This document shows, piece by piece, positions 57,737 to 64,000 of a DNA stretch of 64,000 nucleotides. Source of the DNA: Kosakonia oryziphila (GTDB taxonomy: Bacteria; Pseudomonadota; Gammaproteobacteria; Enterobacterales; Enterobacteriaceae); contig NZ_FMBC01000026.1 in NCBI RefSeq assembly GCF_900094795.1, forward strand, positions 1-64,000. The letters run 5' to 3'. The notes beneath the pieces were generated by a model. That model did not search any database and was not told the DNA's origin. It saw only the letters and a program-made list of their open reading frames with translations. Positions within the stretch are counted from its first letter, which is position 1; each line of letters starts with the position of its first letter. Position numbers and translations under genes: made by a program.

Positions 57737-58822
57737 ATGGCAGGTAACACAATTGGACAACTTTTTCGCGTAACCACGTTTGGCGAATCGCACGGCCTGG
57801 CGCTGGGTTGCATTGTTGACGGCGTACCTCCGGGTATTCCGCTGACCGAAGCCGATTTACAACACGATCTCGACAGACGACGCCCGGGAACATCGCGCTA
57901 TACCACCCAGCGTCGCGAACCCGATCAGGTGAAGATTCTGTCCGGCGTCTTTGAAGGCGTCACCACCGGTACCAGCATTGGTCTGTTGATCGAAAACACC
58001 GATCAGCGCTCGCAGGATTACGGCGCGATTAAAGATCTGTTCCGTCCGGGCCATGCGGATTACACCTACGAACAAAAATATGGTCTGCGTGACTATCGCG
58101 GCGGCGGCCGTTCTTCTGCGCGCGAAACCGCCATGCGCGTGGCCGCTGGCGCGATCGCCAAAAAATATCTGGCGCAGAAATTCGGCATTGTTATTCGCGG
58201 TTGTCTGACTCAGATGGGCGAGATCCCGCTGGAGATCAAAGACTGGACGCAGGTTGAACAGAACCCATTTTTCTGCCCGGATGTGGACAAAATTGAGGCA
58301 CTGGATGAACTGATGCGCGGCCTGAAAAAAGAGGGCGACTCCATCGGCGCGAAAGTGACCGTGGTGGCTGATGGTGTTCCGGCAGGTTTTGGCGAACCGG
58401 TGTTTGATCGTCTTGATGCGGATATCGCGCACGCGCTGATGAGTATCAACGCGGTGAAAGGCGTGGAAATCGGCGATGGCTTTGAAGTCGTGAAACTGCG
58501 CGGCAGCGAAAACCGCGACGAAATCACGCGACAGGGTTTCGGGAGCAACCACGCAGGCGGTATTCTTGGTGGCATTAGTAGCGGGCAGCAAATTATTGCC
58601 AATATCGCACTGAAACCCACGTCGAGCATTACCGTGCCGGGGCGTACGATTAATCGTTTTGGCGAAGAAGTGGAGATGGTAACCAAAGGCCGTCACGATC
58701 CGTGTGTGGGGATTCGCGCCGTGCCGATCGCCGAAGCGATGCTGGCGATCGTGCTGATGGATCACTTCCTGCGTCAACGTGCGCAAAACGCTGATGTCAC
58801 TACTGATATTCCACGCTGGTAA
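57737..58822 (+). CDS. aroC: AroC, chorismate synthase (361 aa)
   Basis: The FMN-dependent chorismate synthase signatures are all visible: N-terminal [38 protein letters not shown] and [18 protein letters not shown]. It converts 5-enolpyruvylshikimate 3-phosphate to chorismate. ATG 57737 gives the exact E. coli start and 361 residues. mepA starts 4 bp after the stop. Confidence 0.96.
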   Translation: MAGNTIGQLFRVTTFGESHGLALGCIVDGVPPGIPLTEADLQHDLDRRRPGTSRYTTQRREPDQVKILSGVFEGVTTGTSIGLLIENTDQRSQDYGAIKDLFRPGHADYTYEQKYGLRDYRGGGRSSARETAMRVAAGAIAKKYLAQKFGIVIRGCLTQMGEIPLEIKDWTQVEQNPFFCPDVDKIEALDELMRGLKKEGDSIGAKVTVVADGVPAGFGEPVFDRLDADIAHALMSINAVKGVEIGDGFEVVKLRGSENRDEITRQGFGSNHAGGILGGISSGQQIIANIALKPTSSITVPGRTINRFGEEVEMVTKGRHDPCVGIRAVPIAEAMLAIVLMDHFLRQRAQNADVTTDIPRW

Positions 58823-58825
58823 ACA

Positions 58826-59650
58826 ATGAAAAAAACGGCAATTGCGCTGTTTACTCTGCTGGTGTGCGCTGCCGCGACGGCGGCGACACCGTGGCAAAAA
58901 CTGACTCATCCGGTCGCTGGTAGTCCGCAATCCATTGGTGCGTTCGCCAATGGCTGTATCGTTGGCGCGTATGCACTGCCGTTGCAATCGGACAATTATC
59001 AGGTTATGCGCACTGACCAGCGGCGCTACTTTGGTCACCCCGATCTGGTGCTGTTTATTCAACGTCTGAGCAATCAGGTGCACAACCTGGGGCTGGGTAC
59101 GGTGCTGGTGGGCGACATGGGGATGCCAGCAGGTGGACGTTTCAACGGCGGCCACGCCAGCCATCAATCCGGGCTGGATGTTGATATCTTCCTGCAACTA
59201 GCGAAAACGCGCTGGAGCGCCGCACAGTTGCTGAAACCCCAACCACTGGATCTCGTCTCATCCGATGGTAAGCAGGTCGTGCCCGCGCTGTGGAAGCCGG
59301 AAATCAGTAGCATGATCAAACTGGCGGCAAAAGATAACGACGTGACGCGTATTTTCGTTAACCCGGCGATCAAGCAGCAGCTTTGCCTCGATGCCGGAAC
59401 CGATCGTGACTGGTTGCGTAAAGTGCGTCCGTGGTTCCAGCATCGTGCGCATATGCACGTGCGTCTGCGCTGCCCGGCCGATAGCCTGGAGTGCCAGGAT
59501 CAACCTCTGCCGCCACCTGGCGATGGTTGCGGTGCAGAATTGCAAAGCTGGTTTGAACCGGCGAAACCCGACAGTACAATCCCTGAGAAAAAGACGCCGC
59601 CGCCATTGCCGCCGTCTTGTCAGGCTTTACTGGATGAACACGCACTTTGA
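58826..59650 (+). CDS. mepA: MepA, penicillin-insensitive murein endopeptidase (274 aa)
   Basis: A signal peptide (cleaved after AATA, about residue 19) precedes a LAS-type peptidase with the metal-ligand stretch [15 protein letters not shown] and a late [12 protein letters not shown]. It cleaves D-Ala-meso-DAP cross-links in murein, in the periplasm, and is a zinc enzyme. It matches E. coli MepA in length. It is coupled to aroC (4-bp gap) and yfcA (1-bp overlap). Confidence 0.95.
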   Translation: MKKTAIALFTLLVCAAATAATPWQKLTHPVAGSPQSIGAFANGCIVGAYALPLQSDNYQVMRTDQRRYFGHPDLVLFIQRLSNQVHNLGLGTVLVGDMGMPAGGRFNGGHASHQSGLDVDIFLQLAKTRWSAAQLLKPQPLDLVSSDGKQVVPALWKPEISSMIKLAAKDNDVTRIFVNPAIKQQLCLDAGTDRDWLRKVRPWFQHRAHMHVRLRCPADSLECQDQPLPPPGDGCGAELQSWFEPAKPDSTIPEKKTPPPLPPSCQALLDEHAL

Positions 59651-60462
59651 TGGAACTCTTTCAACAACTGTTTATGGTGTCGCCGTCACTGCTGGTGGTG
59701 CTTTTTATTGTCGCGCTGCTGGCCGGTTTTATTGACGCGCTGGCGGGCGGCGGCGGGCTGTTAACGGTACCTGCGTTACTGGCGGCAGGCATGACGCCCG
59801 CCGCGGCGCTGGCAACGAACAAATTACAGGCCTGTGGCGGTTCTATTTCTGCGTCGCTGTATTTTATCCGCCGCAAAGTGGTGAAACTTGCCGATCAGAA
59901 ACTCAATATTCTGATGACCTTCATCGGCTCAACTACCGGCGCGCTGCTGGTGCAACATGTGCAATCGGACGTGCTGCGCCAAATTCTGCCGATTCTGGTT
60001 ATCTGTATTGGTCTTTACTTTCTGTTGATGCCGAAGCTGGGTGAAGATGATCGTCAGCGTCGTTTGTACGGGCTGCCGTTTGCGCTGGTATCTGGCGGAT
60101 GTGTGGGTTTTTACGACGGTTTCTTCGGCCCCGGCGCTGGTTCATTCTACGCACTGGCTTTTGTGACGCTCGCAGGGTACAACCTGGCGAAATCCACTGC
60201 GCATGCCAAAGTGCTGAATGCCACCTCGAATATCGGCGGTCTGCTGCTGTTTATTATTGGCGGCAAAGTTGTGTGGGGCACGGGTTTCGTCATGCTGGCC
60301 GGGCAGTTTCTCGGCGCGCGGATGGGCTCGCGTTTGGTGCTCAGCAAAGGGCAAAAACTCATTCGTCCGATGATTGTGATTGTCTCGGCGGTGATGAGTG
60401 CAAAACTTCTCTATGACAGTCACGGCCAGGAGATCCTCCATTTTCTGGGGGTGAACGTATGA
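59650..60462 (+). CDS. yfcA: YfcA, TSUP/TauE-type membrane transporter (270 aa)
   Basis: A sulfite exporter TauE/SafE-like protein with eight helices. The family repeat motifs AGFIDALAGGGGLLTVPALLAAGMTP and GGCVGFYDGFFGPGAGSF are present, as in E. coli YfcA. The substrate is unknown, probably a sulfur-containing or organic anion. ATG 59650 overlaps the mepA stop by one base; an in-frame TTG at 59647 is not needed. Confidence 0.9.
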   Translation: MELFQQLFMVSPSLLVVLFIVALLAGFIDALAGGGGLLTVPALLAAGMTPAAALATNKLQACGGSISASLYFIRRKVVKLADQKLNILMTFIGSTTGALLVQHVQSDVLRQILPILVICIGLYFLLMPKLGEDDRQRRLYGLPFALVSGGCVGFYDGFFGPGAGSFYALAFVTLAGYNLAKSTAHAKVLNATSNIGGLLLFIIGGKVVWGTGFVMLAGQFLGARMGSRLVLSKGQKLIRPMIVIVSAVMSAKLLYDSHGQEILHFLGVNV

Positions 60463-60998
60463 CACATCACTACCAACAATTAATCGATATTTTTGACGGC
60501 TGCTTTGCCGACGATTTTAATACCCGTCTGATTAAAGGCGACGACGAACCGATCTATCTTCCTGCTGATGCGGACGCGCCTTATAACCGCATTGTTTTTG
60601 CTCACGGTTTTTATGCCAGCGCATTACATGAGATTTCGCACTGGTGTATCGCCGGTGCCGAACGTCGTAAGCAGGTGGATTTTGGCTACTGGTACTGCCC
60701 TGACGGCCGCGACGCGGTGACGCAGGGGCAGTTCGAGGATGTCGAGGTAAAACCGCAAGCGTTTGACTGGTTGTTCTGTGTGGCAGCGGGTTTCCCGTTT
60801 AATGTCAGTTGCGACAATCTGGAAGGCGATGTTGAGCCGGATCGTATCGTGTTCCAGCGCCGCGTTCATGCGCAGGTCATGGCTTATCTGGAGCAGGGCA
60901 TTCCCCCGCGTCCGGCACGTTTTATCAAGGCATTACAGGATTATTATCAAACGCCGCCTTTAGCGGCAGAACAGTTCCCATGGCCGGAAGATCTTTGA
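60459..60998 (+). CDS. epmC: EpmC (YfcM), EF-P lysine hydroxylase (179 aa)
   Basis: It matches E. coli EpmC/YfcM closely. The metal-ligand region ALHEISHWCIAG supplies HExxH-like ligands, and FGYWYCPDGRDA and SCDNLEGDVEPDRIVFQRRVHAQ are conserved blocks. It hydroxylates the modified Lys34 of elongation factor P, the last step after EpmA and EpmB. It overlaps yfcA by ATGA. Confidence 0.94.
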   Translation: MTHHYQQLIDIFDGCFADDFNTRLIKGDDEPIYLPADADAPYNRIVFAHGFYASALHEISHWCIAGAERRKQVDFGYWYCPDGRDAVTQGQFEDVEVKPQAFDWLFCVAAGFPFNVSCDNLEGDVEPDRIVFQRRVHAQVMAYLEQGIPPRPARFIKALQDYYQTPPLAAEQFPWPEDL

Positions 60999-61025
60999 AG
61001 CCATGTTGTCAAAAGAGGAAGAGAG

Positions 61026-61304
61026 ATGATCGCGGAGTTTGAATCACGTATTCTGGCGTTAATTGATAATATGGTGGATCACGCCAGTGATGATGAGTTG
61101 TTTGCGGGCGGTTATCTGCGCGGCCACCTGACGCTGGCGGTGGCTGAACTGGAAGGCAATGATAACTATTCGCCGGAAAATCTGCACCAGAAAGTCACTG
61201 GTAGCGTGGAAACCGCCATTCAGGCCGGAGAATTGTCGCCGCGCGATCAGGCGCTGGTGATGGGTATGTGGGAAAACCTGTATCAGCAGGCGAAGTCGCA
61301 TTAA
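61026..61304 (+). CDS. yfcL: YfcL, conserved protein of unknown function (92 aa)
   Basis: It is 92 residues long, like E. coli YfcL, and mostly alpha-helical ([41 protein letters not shown]). No function is known. GAGGAAGAG precedes the ATG, and it is the last gene of the prmB-yfcL run. A BIME follows. Confidence 0.9.
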   Translation: MIAEFESRILALIDNMVDHASDDELFAGGYLRGHLTLAVAELEGNDNYSPENLHQKVTGSVETAIQAGELSPRDQALVMGMWENLYQQAKSH

Positions 61305-61315
61305 GGGACGTTTTG

Positions 61316-61399
61316 CCGGGTAATGCTGACGCTTATCCGGCCAATATCCGGGCCTACGGGTTTGTAGGCCGGATAAAACAACGCCGCCATCCGGCAAAT
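61316..61399. repeat. REP/BIME element between yfcL and mnmC
   Basis: Two REP-like units are present: GCCGGGTAATGCTGACGCTT-ATCCGGCC near 61316-61342 and, after GGGCCTACGGGTTTGTAGGCC, GCCGGATAAAACAACGCCGC-CATCCGGC near 61369-61397. Their orientation is inverted and they lie between the convergent genes. Such elements end transcripts and bind gyrase or IHF. Confidence 0.78.
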
Positions 61400-61409
61400 G
61401 TGGCCACCT

Positions 61410-63410
61410 TTACTTCACCGCTCTGCCTTTCAATAACTTCCTGACCCACAAACGATTCGGATTGAGGGCTGCCAGCGTTTCCCCATCCAGCGGAATCGGC
61501 TCGTTACTCATCTGCGAAGCCAGAATCTCCGCCGCCAGCGGCGCGCTGCACAAACCGCGCGAACCGAGCGCACCGAGCATGAATAAACCTTCGTAGACTG
61601 GCGCACTAACCGCTTCTTCCGGCCGTTCCGCCAGTTGGGCGTAAGCTGCCAGTGTCGCGTCAAAATCGGCGACATTCCCGACCATTGGCAGATGATCCCG
61701 CGTTGCGCAGCGCACACCGCAGCGCGCTTCGCCAGCGCTGACATCCACCTCTTTTGCCCAAGTCGCATGGGGGAAACAGTCGATAAGCCGCTGGCGATTC
61801 TGTTGCTGATCCGCCTCGCTGTAACCTGCCTCCTCTTGCCCGCGATGATAGCTGGCGCCGATGCAGTGCTGCTGGTTATGCGGGTTCTGTGGTGTCAGAT
61901 AACCGTCGTAACACAGCACCTGGCGAAGCGCAGAGAGCATATTGCTGGTTGGAATATGACTGACCTGACCGGCAACAGGATAGACGGGCAGTTTCTCCGT
62001 TTGCGTGAAATGATGAATGCGATGCCCGTTGGCCAGCACTACTGTTGCATGCGATCGCAGGTCGCCACGGCGGAAATAAAGTTGCCAGCGCTGATCTTCA
62101 CGGCTCAAGCGTTCAACATCATGTCCATAATGCACTTTCAGGCCTTGCTCGCAGGCCAGCGTAATCGCGGCGGCCGTTAACTGCGCCGGGCAGAGCCAGC
62201 CGCCGAGCGGGTAATTCACACCACTGCATTTCGTTTCCACCCCTGTTTCGGCTTTCACCGCTTGTGCGTCAATCGCACTGGCAATCTCCGGCGGCAGATC
62301 CAGCGTCAACATTTGCGCGATTTTTTGTTGGTTTTTTTCATCCCATCCAAGCTGTGTGACGCCGCACCACTGATGGTCAAACGTCACGGGTAACGCATCG
62401 TACAGACGGCGGGCAAAGGTAAACGCTGCGGGGAAGAAGCGGGCCAGCGCCGGATCGTGCGCGCTGAGCAGCGGATAAAGCGCTCCCTGGCGGTTGCCGG
62501 ATGCGCCTTCTGCGGGGGCGTCATCGGCGCAATAAAGTGTCACCTGCCAGCCGCGTCGCAACAAGGCCAGCGATAACAGCGCGCTGGCGACACCGCCGCC
62601 AATCAGCGCCACATCACGTACTTCTGCGCCGCTGCGGGCAAACCACGGCGTACGCGGTACAGACGCAATAATGTTCTCCATTACGCCGGTCAGCATTTCG
62701 CGTTTGCGGCCAAAACCTTTACTTTTGCGCATGGTAAACCCGGCCTCCTGCAAACCCCGACGAACAAAACCTGCCGAAGTAAAGGTCGCCAGTGTGCCGC
62801 CCGGCCTTGCCAGGCGGGCCATCGCGGCAAACAGGTTAGGGGTCCACATATCCGGGTTTTTCGCCGGTGCGAAGCCATCCAGGAACCAGGCATCGACGCG
62901 CTGGTTTATTGAATCATCGAGTATATCGGTGAGTTGATTGATATCACCAAACCATAAATCCAGCGTCACACGACCTTCATCGAGCAGCAGTCGATGGCAA
63001 CCGCCAAAGGGCAGCGGCCACTGCGCCTGTAACTGTTCCGCCCATGACGCCAGTTCCGGCCAGTGCGCGTGGGCTTTGCGCAAATCGTCCCGGGTGAGAG
63101 GAAATTTTTCAAAACTGATGAAATGTAATCTTTCCAGGGTAGCGTCAGGATTGGCCGCGCGAAAGGCTGCGAATGCCTGCCACAATGTAAGGAAATTCAG
63201 ACCGGTGCCAAAACCGCTCTCCGCGACCACAAACAGCTGGCGCGGGTGGTCAGGGAAACGTTGTTCCAGTTGGTTGCCGCCGAGAAAAACATAACGCGTC
63301 TCTTCCAGTCCGTTATCATTAGAGAAGTAGACGTCGTCGAAATCTCGGGAAACAGGTGTACCCTCAGCGTTGAATTCGAGGTTGGCGGATTGTATAGCGG
63401 TTTGTTTCAC
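61410..63410 (-). CDS. mnmC: MnmC, bifunctional tRNA mnm5s2U34 enzyme (666 aa)
   Basis: The N-terminal part (1 to about 245) is the SAM-dependent methyltransferase MnmC2 with [14 protein letters not shown] and the catalytic-site [12 protein letters not shown]; the C-terminal part (about 260-650) is the FAD-dependent oxidoreductase MnmC1 with the loop [17 protein letters not shown] and [12 protein letters not shown]. Together they turn cmnm5s2U34 to mnm5s2U34 in tRNA. GTG 63410 gives alignment with the E. coli N-terminus and length (668 aa); a GAG lies about 9 bp upstream. The frame is open to 63533, but that part would overlap the fabB control sites. It is divergent from fabB. Confidence 0.94.
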   Translation of the reverse strand: MKQTAIQSANLEFNAEGTPVSRDFDDVYFSNDNGLEETRYVFLGGNQLEQRFPDHPRQLFVVAESGFGTGLNFLTLWQAFAAFRAANPDATLERLHFISFEKFPLTRDDLRKAHAHWPELASWAEQLQAQWPLPFGGCHRLLLDEGRVTLDLWFGDINQLTDILDDSINQRVDAWFLDGFAPAKNPDMWTPNLFAAMARLARPGGTLATFTSAGFVRRGLQEAGFTMRKSKGFGRKREMLTGVMENIIASVPRTPWFARSGAEVRDVALIGGGVASALLSLALLRRGWQVTLYCADDAPAEGASGNRQGALYPLLSAHDPALARFFPAAFTFARRLYDALPVTFDHQWCGVTQLGWDEKNQQKIAQMLTLDLPPEIASAIDAQAVKAETGVETKCSGVNYPLGGWLCPAQLTAAAITLACEQGLKVHYGHDVERLSREDQRWQLYFRRGDLRSHATVVLANGHRIHHFTQTEKLPVYPVAGQVSHIPTSNMLSALRQVLCYDGYLTPQNPHNQQHCIGASYHRGQEEAGYSEADQQQNRQRLIDCFPHATWAKEVDVSAGEARCGVRCATRDHLPMVGNVADFDATLAAYAQLAERPEEAVSAPVYEGLFMLGALGSRGLCSAPLAAEILASQMSNEPIPLDGETLAALNPNRLWVRKLLKGRAVK

Positions 63411-63485
63411 GTAAGTTACTCGTCCATCAGGCAGTGCCTCGATCTTAACGAGGGACAAAGAAAGGCGCAAATTTCTGCCGAAAAT

Positions 63486-63502
63486 GTCTGATCGGACTTG
63501 TT
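63486..63502. promoter_or_regulatory. FadR activator site upstream of fabB
   Basis: GTCTGATCGGACTTGTT matches 13 of 17 positions of the FadR consensus. FadR activates fabB in E. coli from a site at this place. Confidence 0.75.
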
Positions 63503-63504
63503 CG

Positions 63505-63520
63505 GCGTACAAGTGTACGC
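63505..63520. promoter_or_regulatory. FabR operator upstream of fabB
   Basis: GCGTACA-AG-TGTACGC is a perfect palindrome that matches the FabR repressor site. It follows the FadR site directly and lies about 45 bp before the fabB start, so unsaturated acyl chains can repress while FadR activates. Confidence 0.78.
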
Positions 63521-63565
63521 TATCTTGCGACACGAAACTTAATTAGTGCGACTTAGGGGTATTGA

Positions 63566-64000
63566 ATGAAACGTGCAGTGATTACTGGCCTGGGCATCGT
63601 TTCCAGCATTGGTAATAACCAGCAGGAAGTCCTGGCATCTCTGCGTGAAGGACGCTCAGGGATCACATTCTCTCAGGAATTTAAAGATTCCGGCATGCGC
63701 AGCCACGTATGGGGTAACGTTAAACTGGACACCACTGGTTTGATCGACCGTAAAGTGGTTCGTTTCATGAACGATGCCTCTATCTATTCCTATCTTTCCA
63801 TGCAGCAGGCGATTGAAGATGCTGGCCTGAAAGACGAGGTTTATCAGAACAACCCGCGCGTGGGCCTGATTGCAGGTTCTGGCGGCTCTTCTAAATCTCA
63901 GGTTTTCGGTGCTGATGCAATGCGTAGCCCGCGTGGTTTGAAAGCTGTGGGTCCTTATGTGGTGACCAAAGCGATGGCGTCGGCGGTGTCCGCTTGCCTC
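63566..64000 (+). CDS. fabB: FabB, beta-ketoacyl-ACP synthase I, 5' part (145 codons visible)
   Basis: The gene runs off the right edge. The visible part matches E. coli FabB residue by residue over long stretches (KRAVITGLGIVSSIGNNQQE, GLIAGSGGSSKSQVFGADAM). The active-site Cys163 and the two histidines lie beyond the window. FabB elongates acyl-ACP and is needed for the unsaturated pathway. ATG 63566 follows GGGGTATTGA. FadR and FabR sites are in the promoter. Confidence 0.95.
   Translation, partial: MKRAVITGLGIVSSIGNNQQEVLASLREGRSGITFSQEFKDSGMRSHVWGNVKLDTTGLIDRKVVRFMNDASIYSYLSMQQAIEDAGLKDEVYQNNPRVGLIAGSGGSSKSQVFGADAMRSPRGLKAVGPYVVTKAMASAVSACL

Noticed and set aside
57857..59197. A 446-codon open frame antisense to aroC and mepA
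   Set aside because: It is the reverse of well-conserved genes with high GC in the third position, has a His/Arg/Gln-rich composition typical of antisense frames, and no ribosome-binding site.

Overview
The window is a 64 kb piece of an enterobacterial chromosome. The backbone genes have the order and near-identical protein sequences known from Escherichia coli around 50-54 min: yfeD-yfeC-tRNA(Ala)x2-pdeA-nupC-mntH-ypeC, yfeO-glk-ypdB-ypdA-alaC-ypdK, argW-yfdC-mlaA-fadL-yfcZ-fadI-fadJ-sixA-smrB-prmB-aroC-mepA-yfcA-epmC-yfcL-mnmC-fabB. It is not E. coli: it carries the ramR-romA-ramA locus and an indolepyruvate decarboxylase gene (ipdC), lacks the fry genes that E. coli has between glk and ypdB, and has different cargo next to argW. 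This points to the Enterobacter/Kosakonia/Klebsiella side of the family, plausibly a plant-associated member. That placement is inference from gene content.

Layout. 1-7.1 kb is accessory: the right end of an IS4-family element, an EamA exporter, a PhzF-like protein, a DHA2 drug exporter with a divergent XRE/MmyB regulator and a perfect palindromic operator between them, a YjbR-like gene, then ramR/romA/ramA with a textbook RamR operator. 7.1-14 kb is backbone (yfeDC, two identical tRNA-Ala genes, the c-di-GMP phosphodiesterase gene pdeA preceded by a 19-T tract, nupC, mntH with Fur and MntR boxes, ypeC). 14-17 kb is an insert with an aldo/keto reductase and ipdC (indole-3-acetate pathway) with a candidate TyrR box. 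17-23.5 kb is backbone, ending with the 23-residue membrane protein gene ypdK.

23.5-47.3 kb is a long accessory block ending at tRNA-Arg argW, a known integration hot spot. It holds (a) a lone histidine ammonia-lyase and a protein made of two winged-helix-like repeats; (b) a LacI-type regulator divergent from a five-gene operon (amino-acid-type ABC importer, Gfo/Idh dehydrogenase, DAO-family FAD oxidase), with two identical perfect 14-bp palindromes 45 bp apart between them; (c) an apparent amino-sugar locus made of a second Gfo/Idh protein, a GspK-like glucosamine kinase, an ROK regulator without the usual zinc-site cysteines, and a CUT1 sugar ABC importer with a GNAT acetyltransferase; (d) a SRPBCC-MarR operon with its own operator; (e) a DUF1003 protein and the chromate transporter ChrA; (f) an overlapping DUF3289/DUF943 gene pair, a candidate toxin and membrane-anchored immunity protein; (g) a phage tail tape-measure fragment abutting argW. 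IS3-family debris lies inside block (c).

47.4-64 kb is backbone again: yfdC, mlaA, the fatty-acid degradation genes fadL and fadI-fadJ with FadR sites, a palindromic intergenic repeat, sixA, smrB, the prmB-aroC-mepA-yfcA-epmC-yfcL run, a REP/BIME element, mnmC, and the 5' part of fabB behind overlapping FadR and FabR sites. Where a longer open frame exists, starts were chosen by ribosome-binding site and by alignment with known family members. No rRNA, CRISPR array or replication origin was seen.
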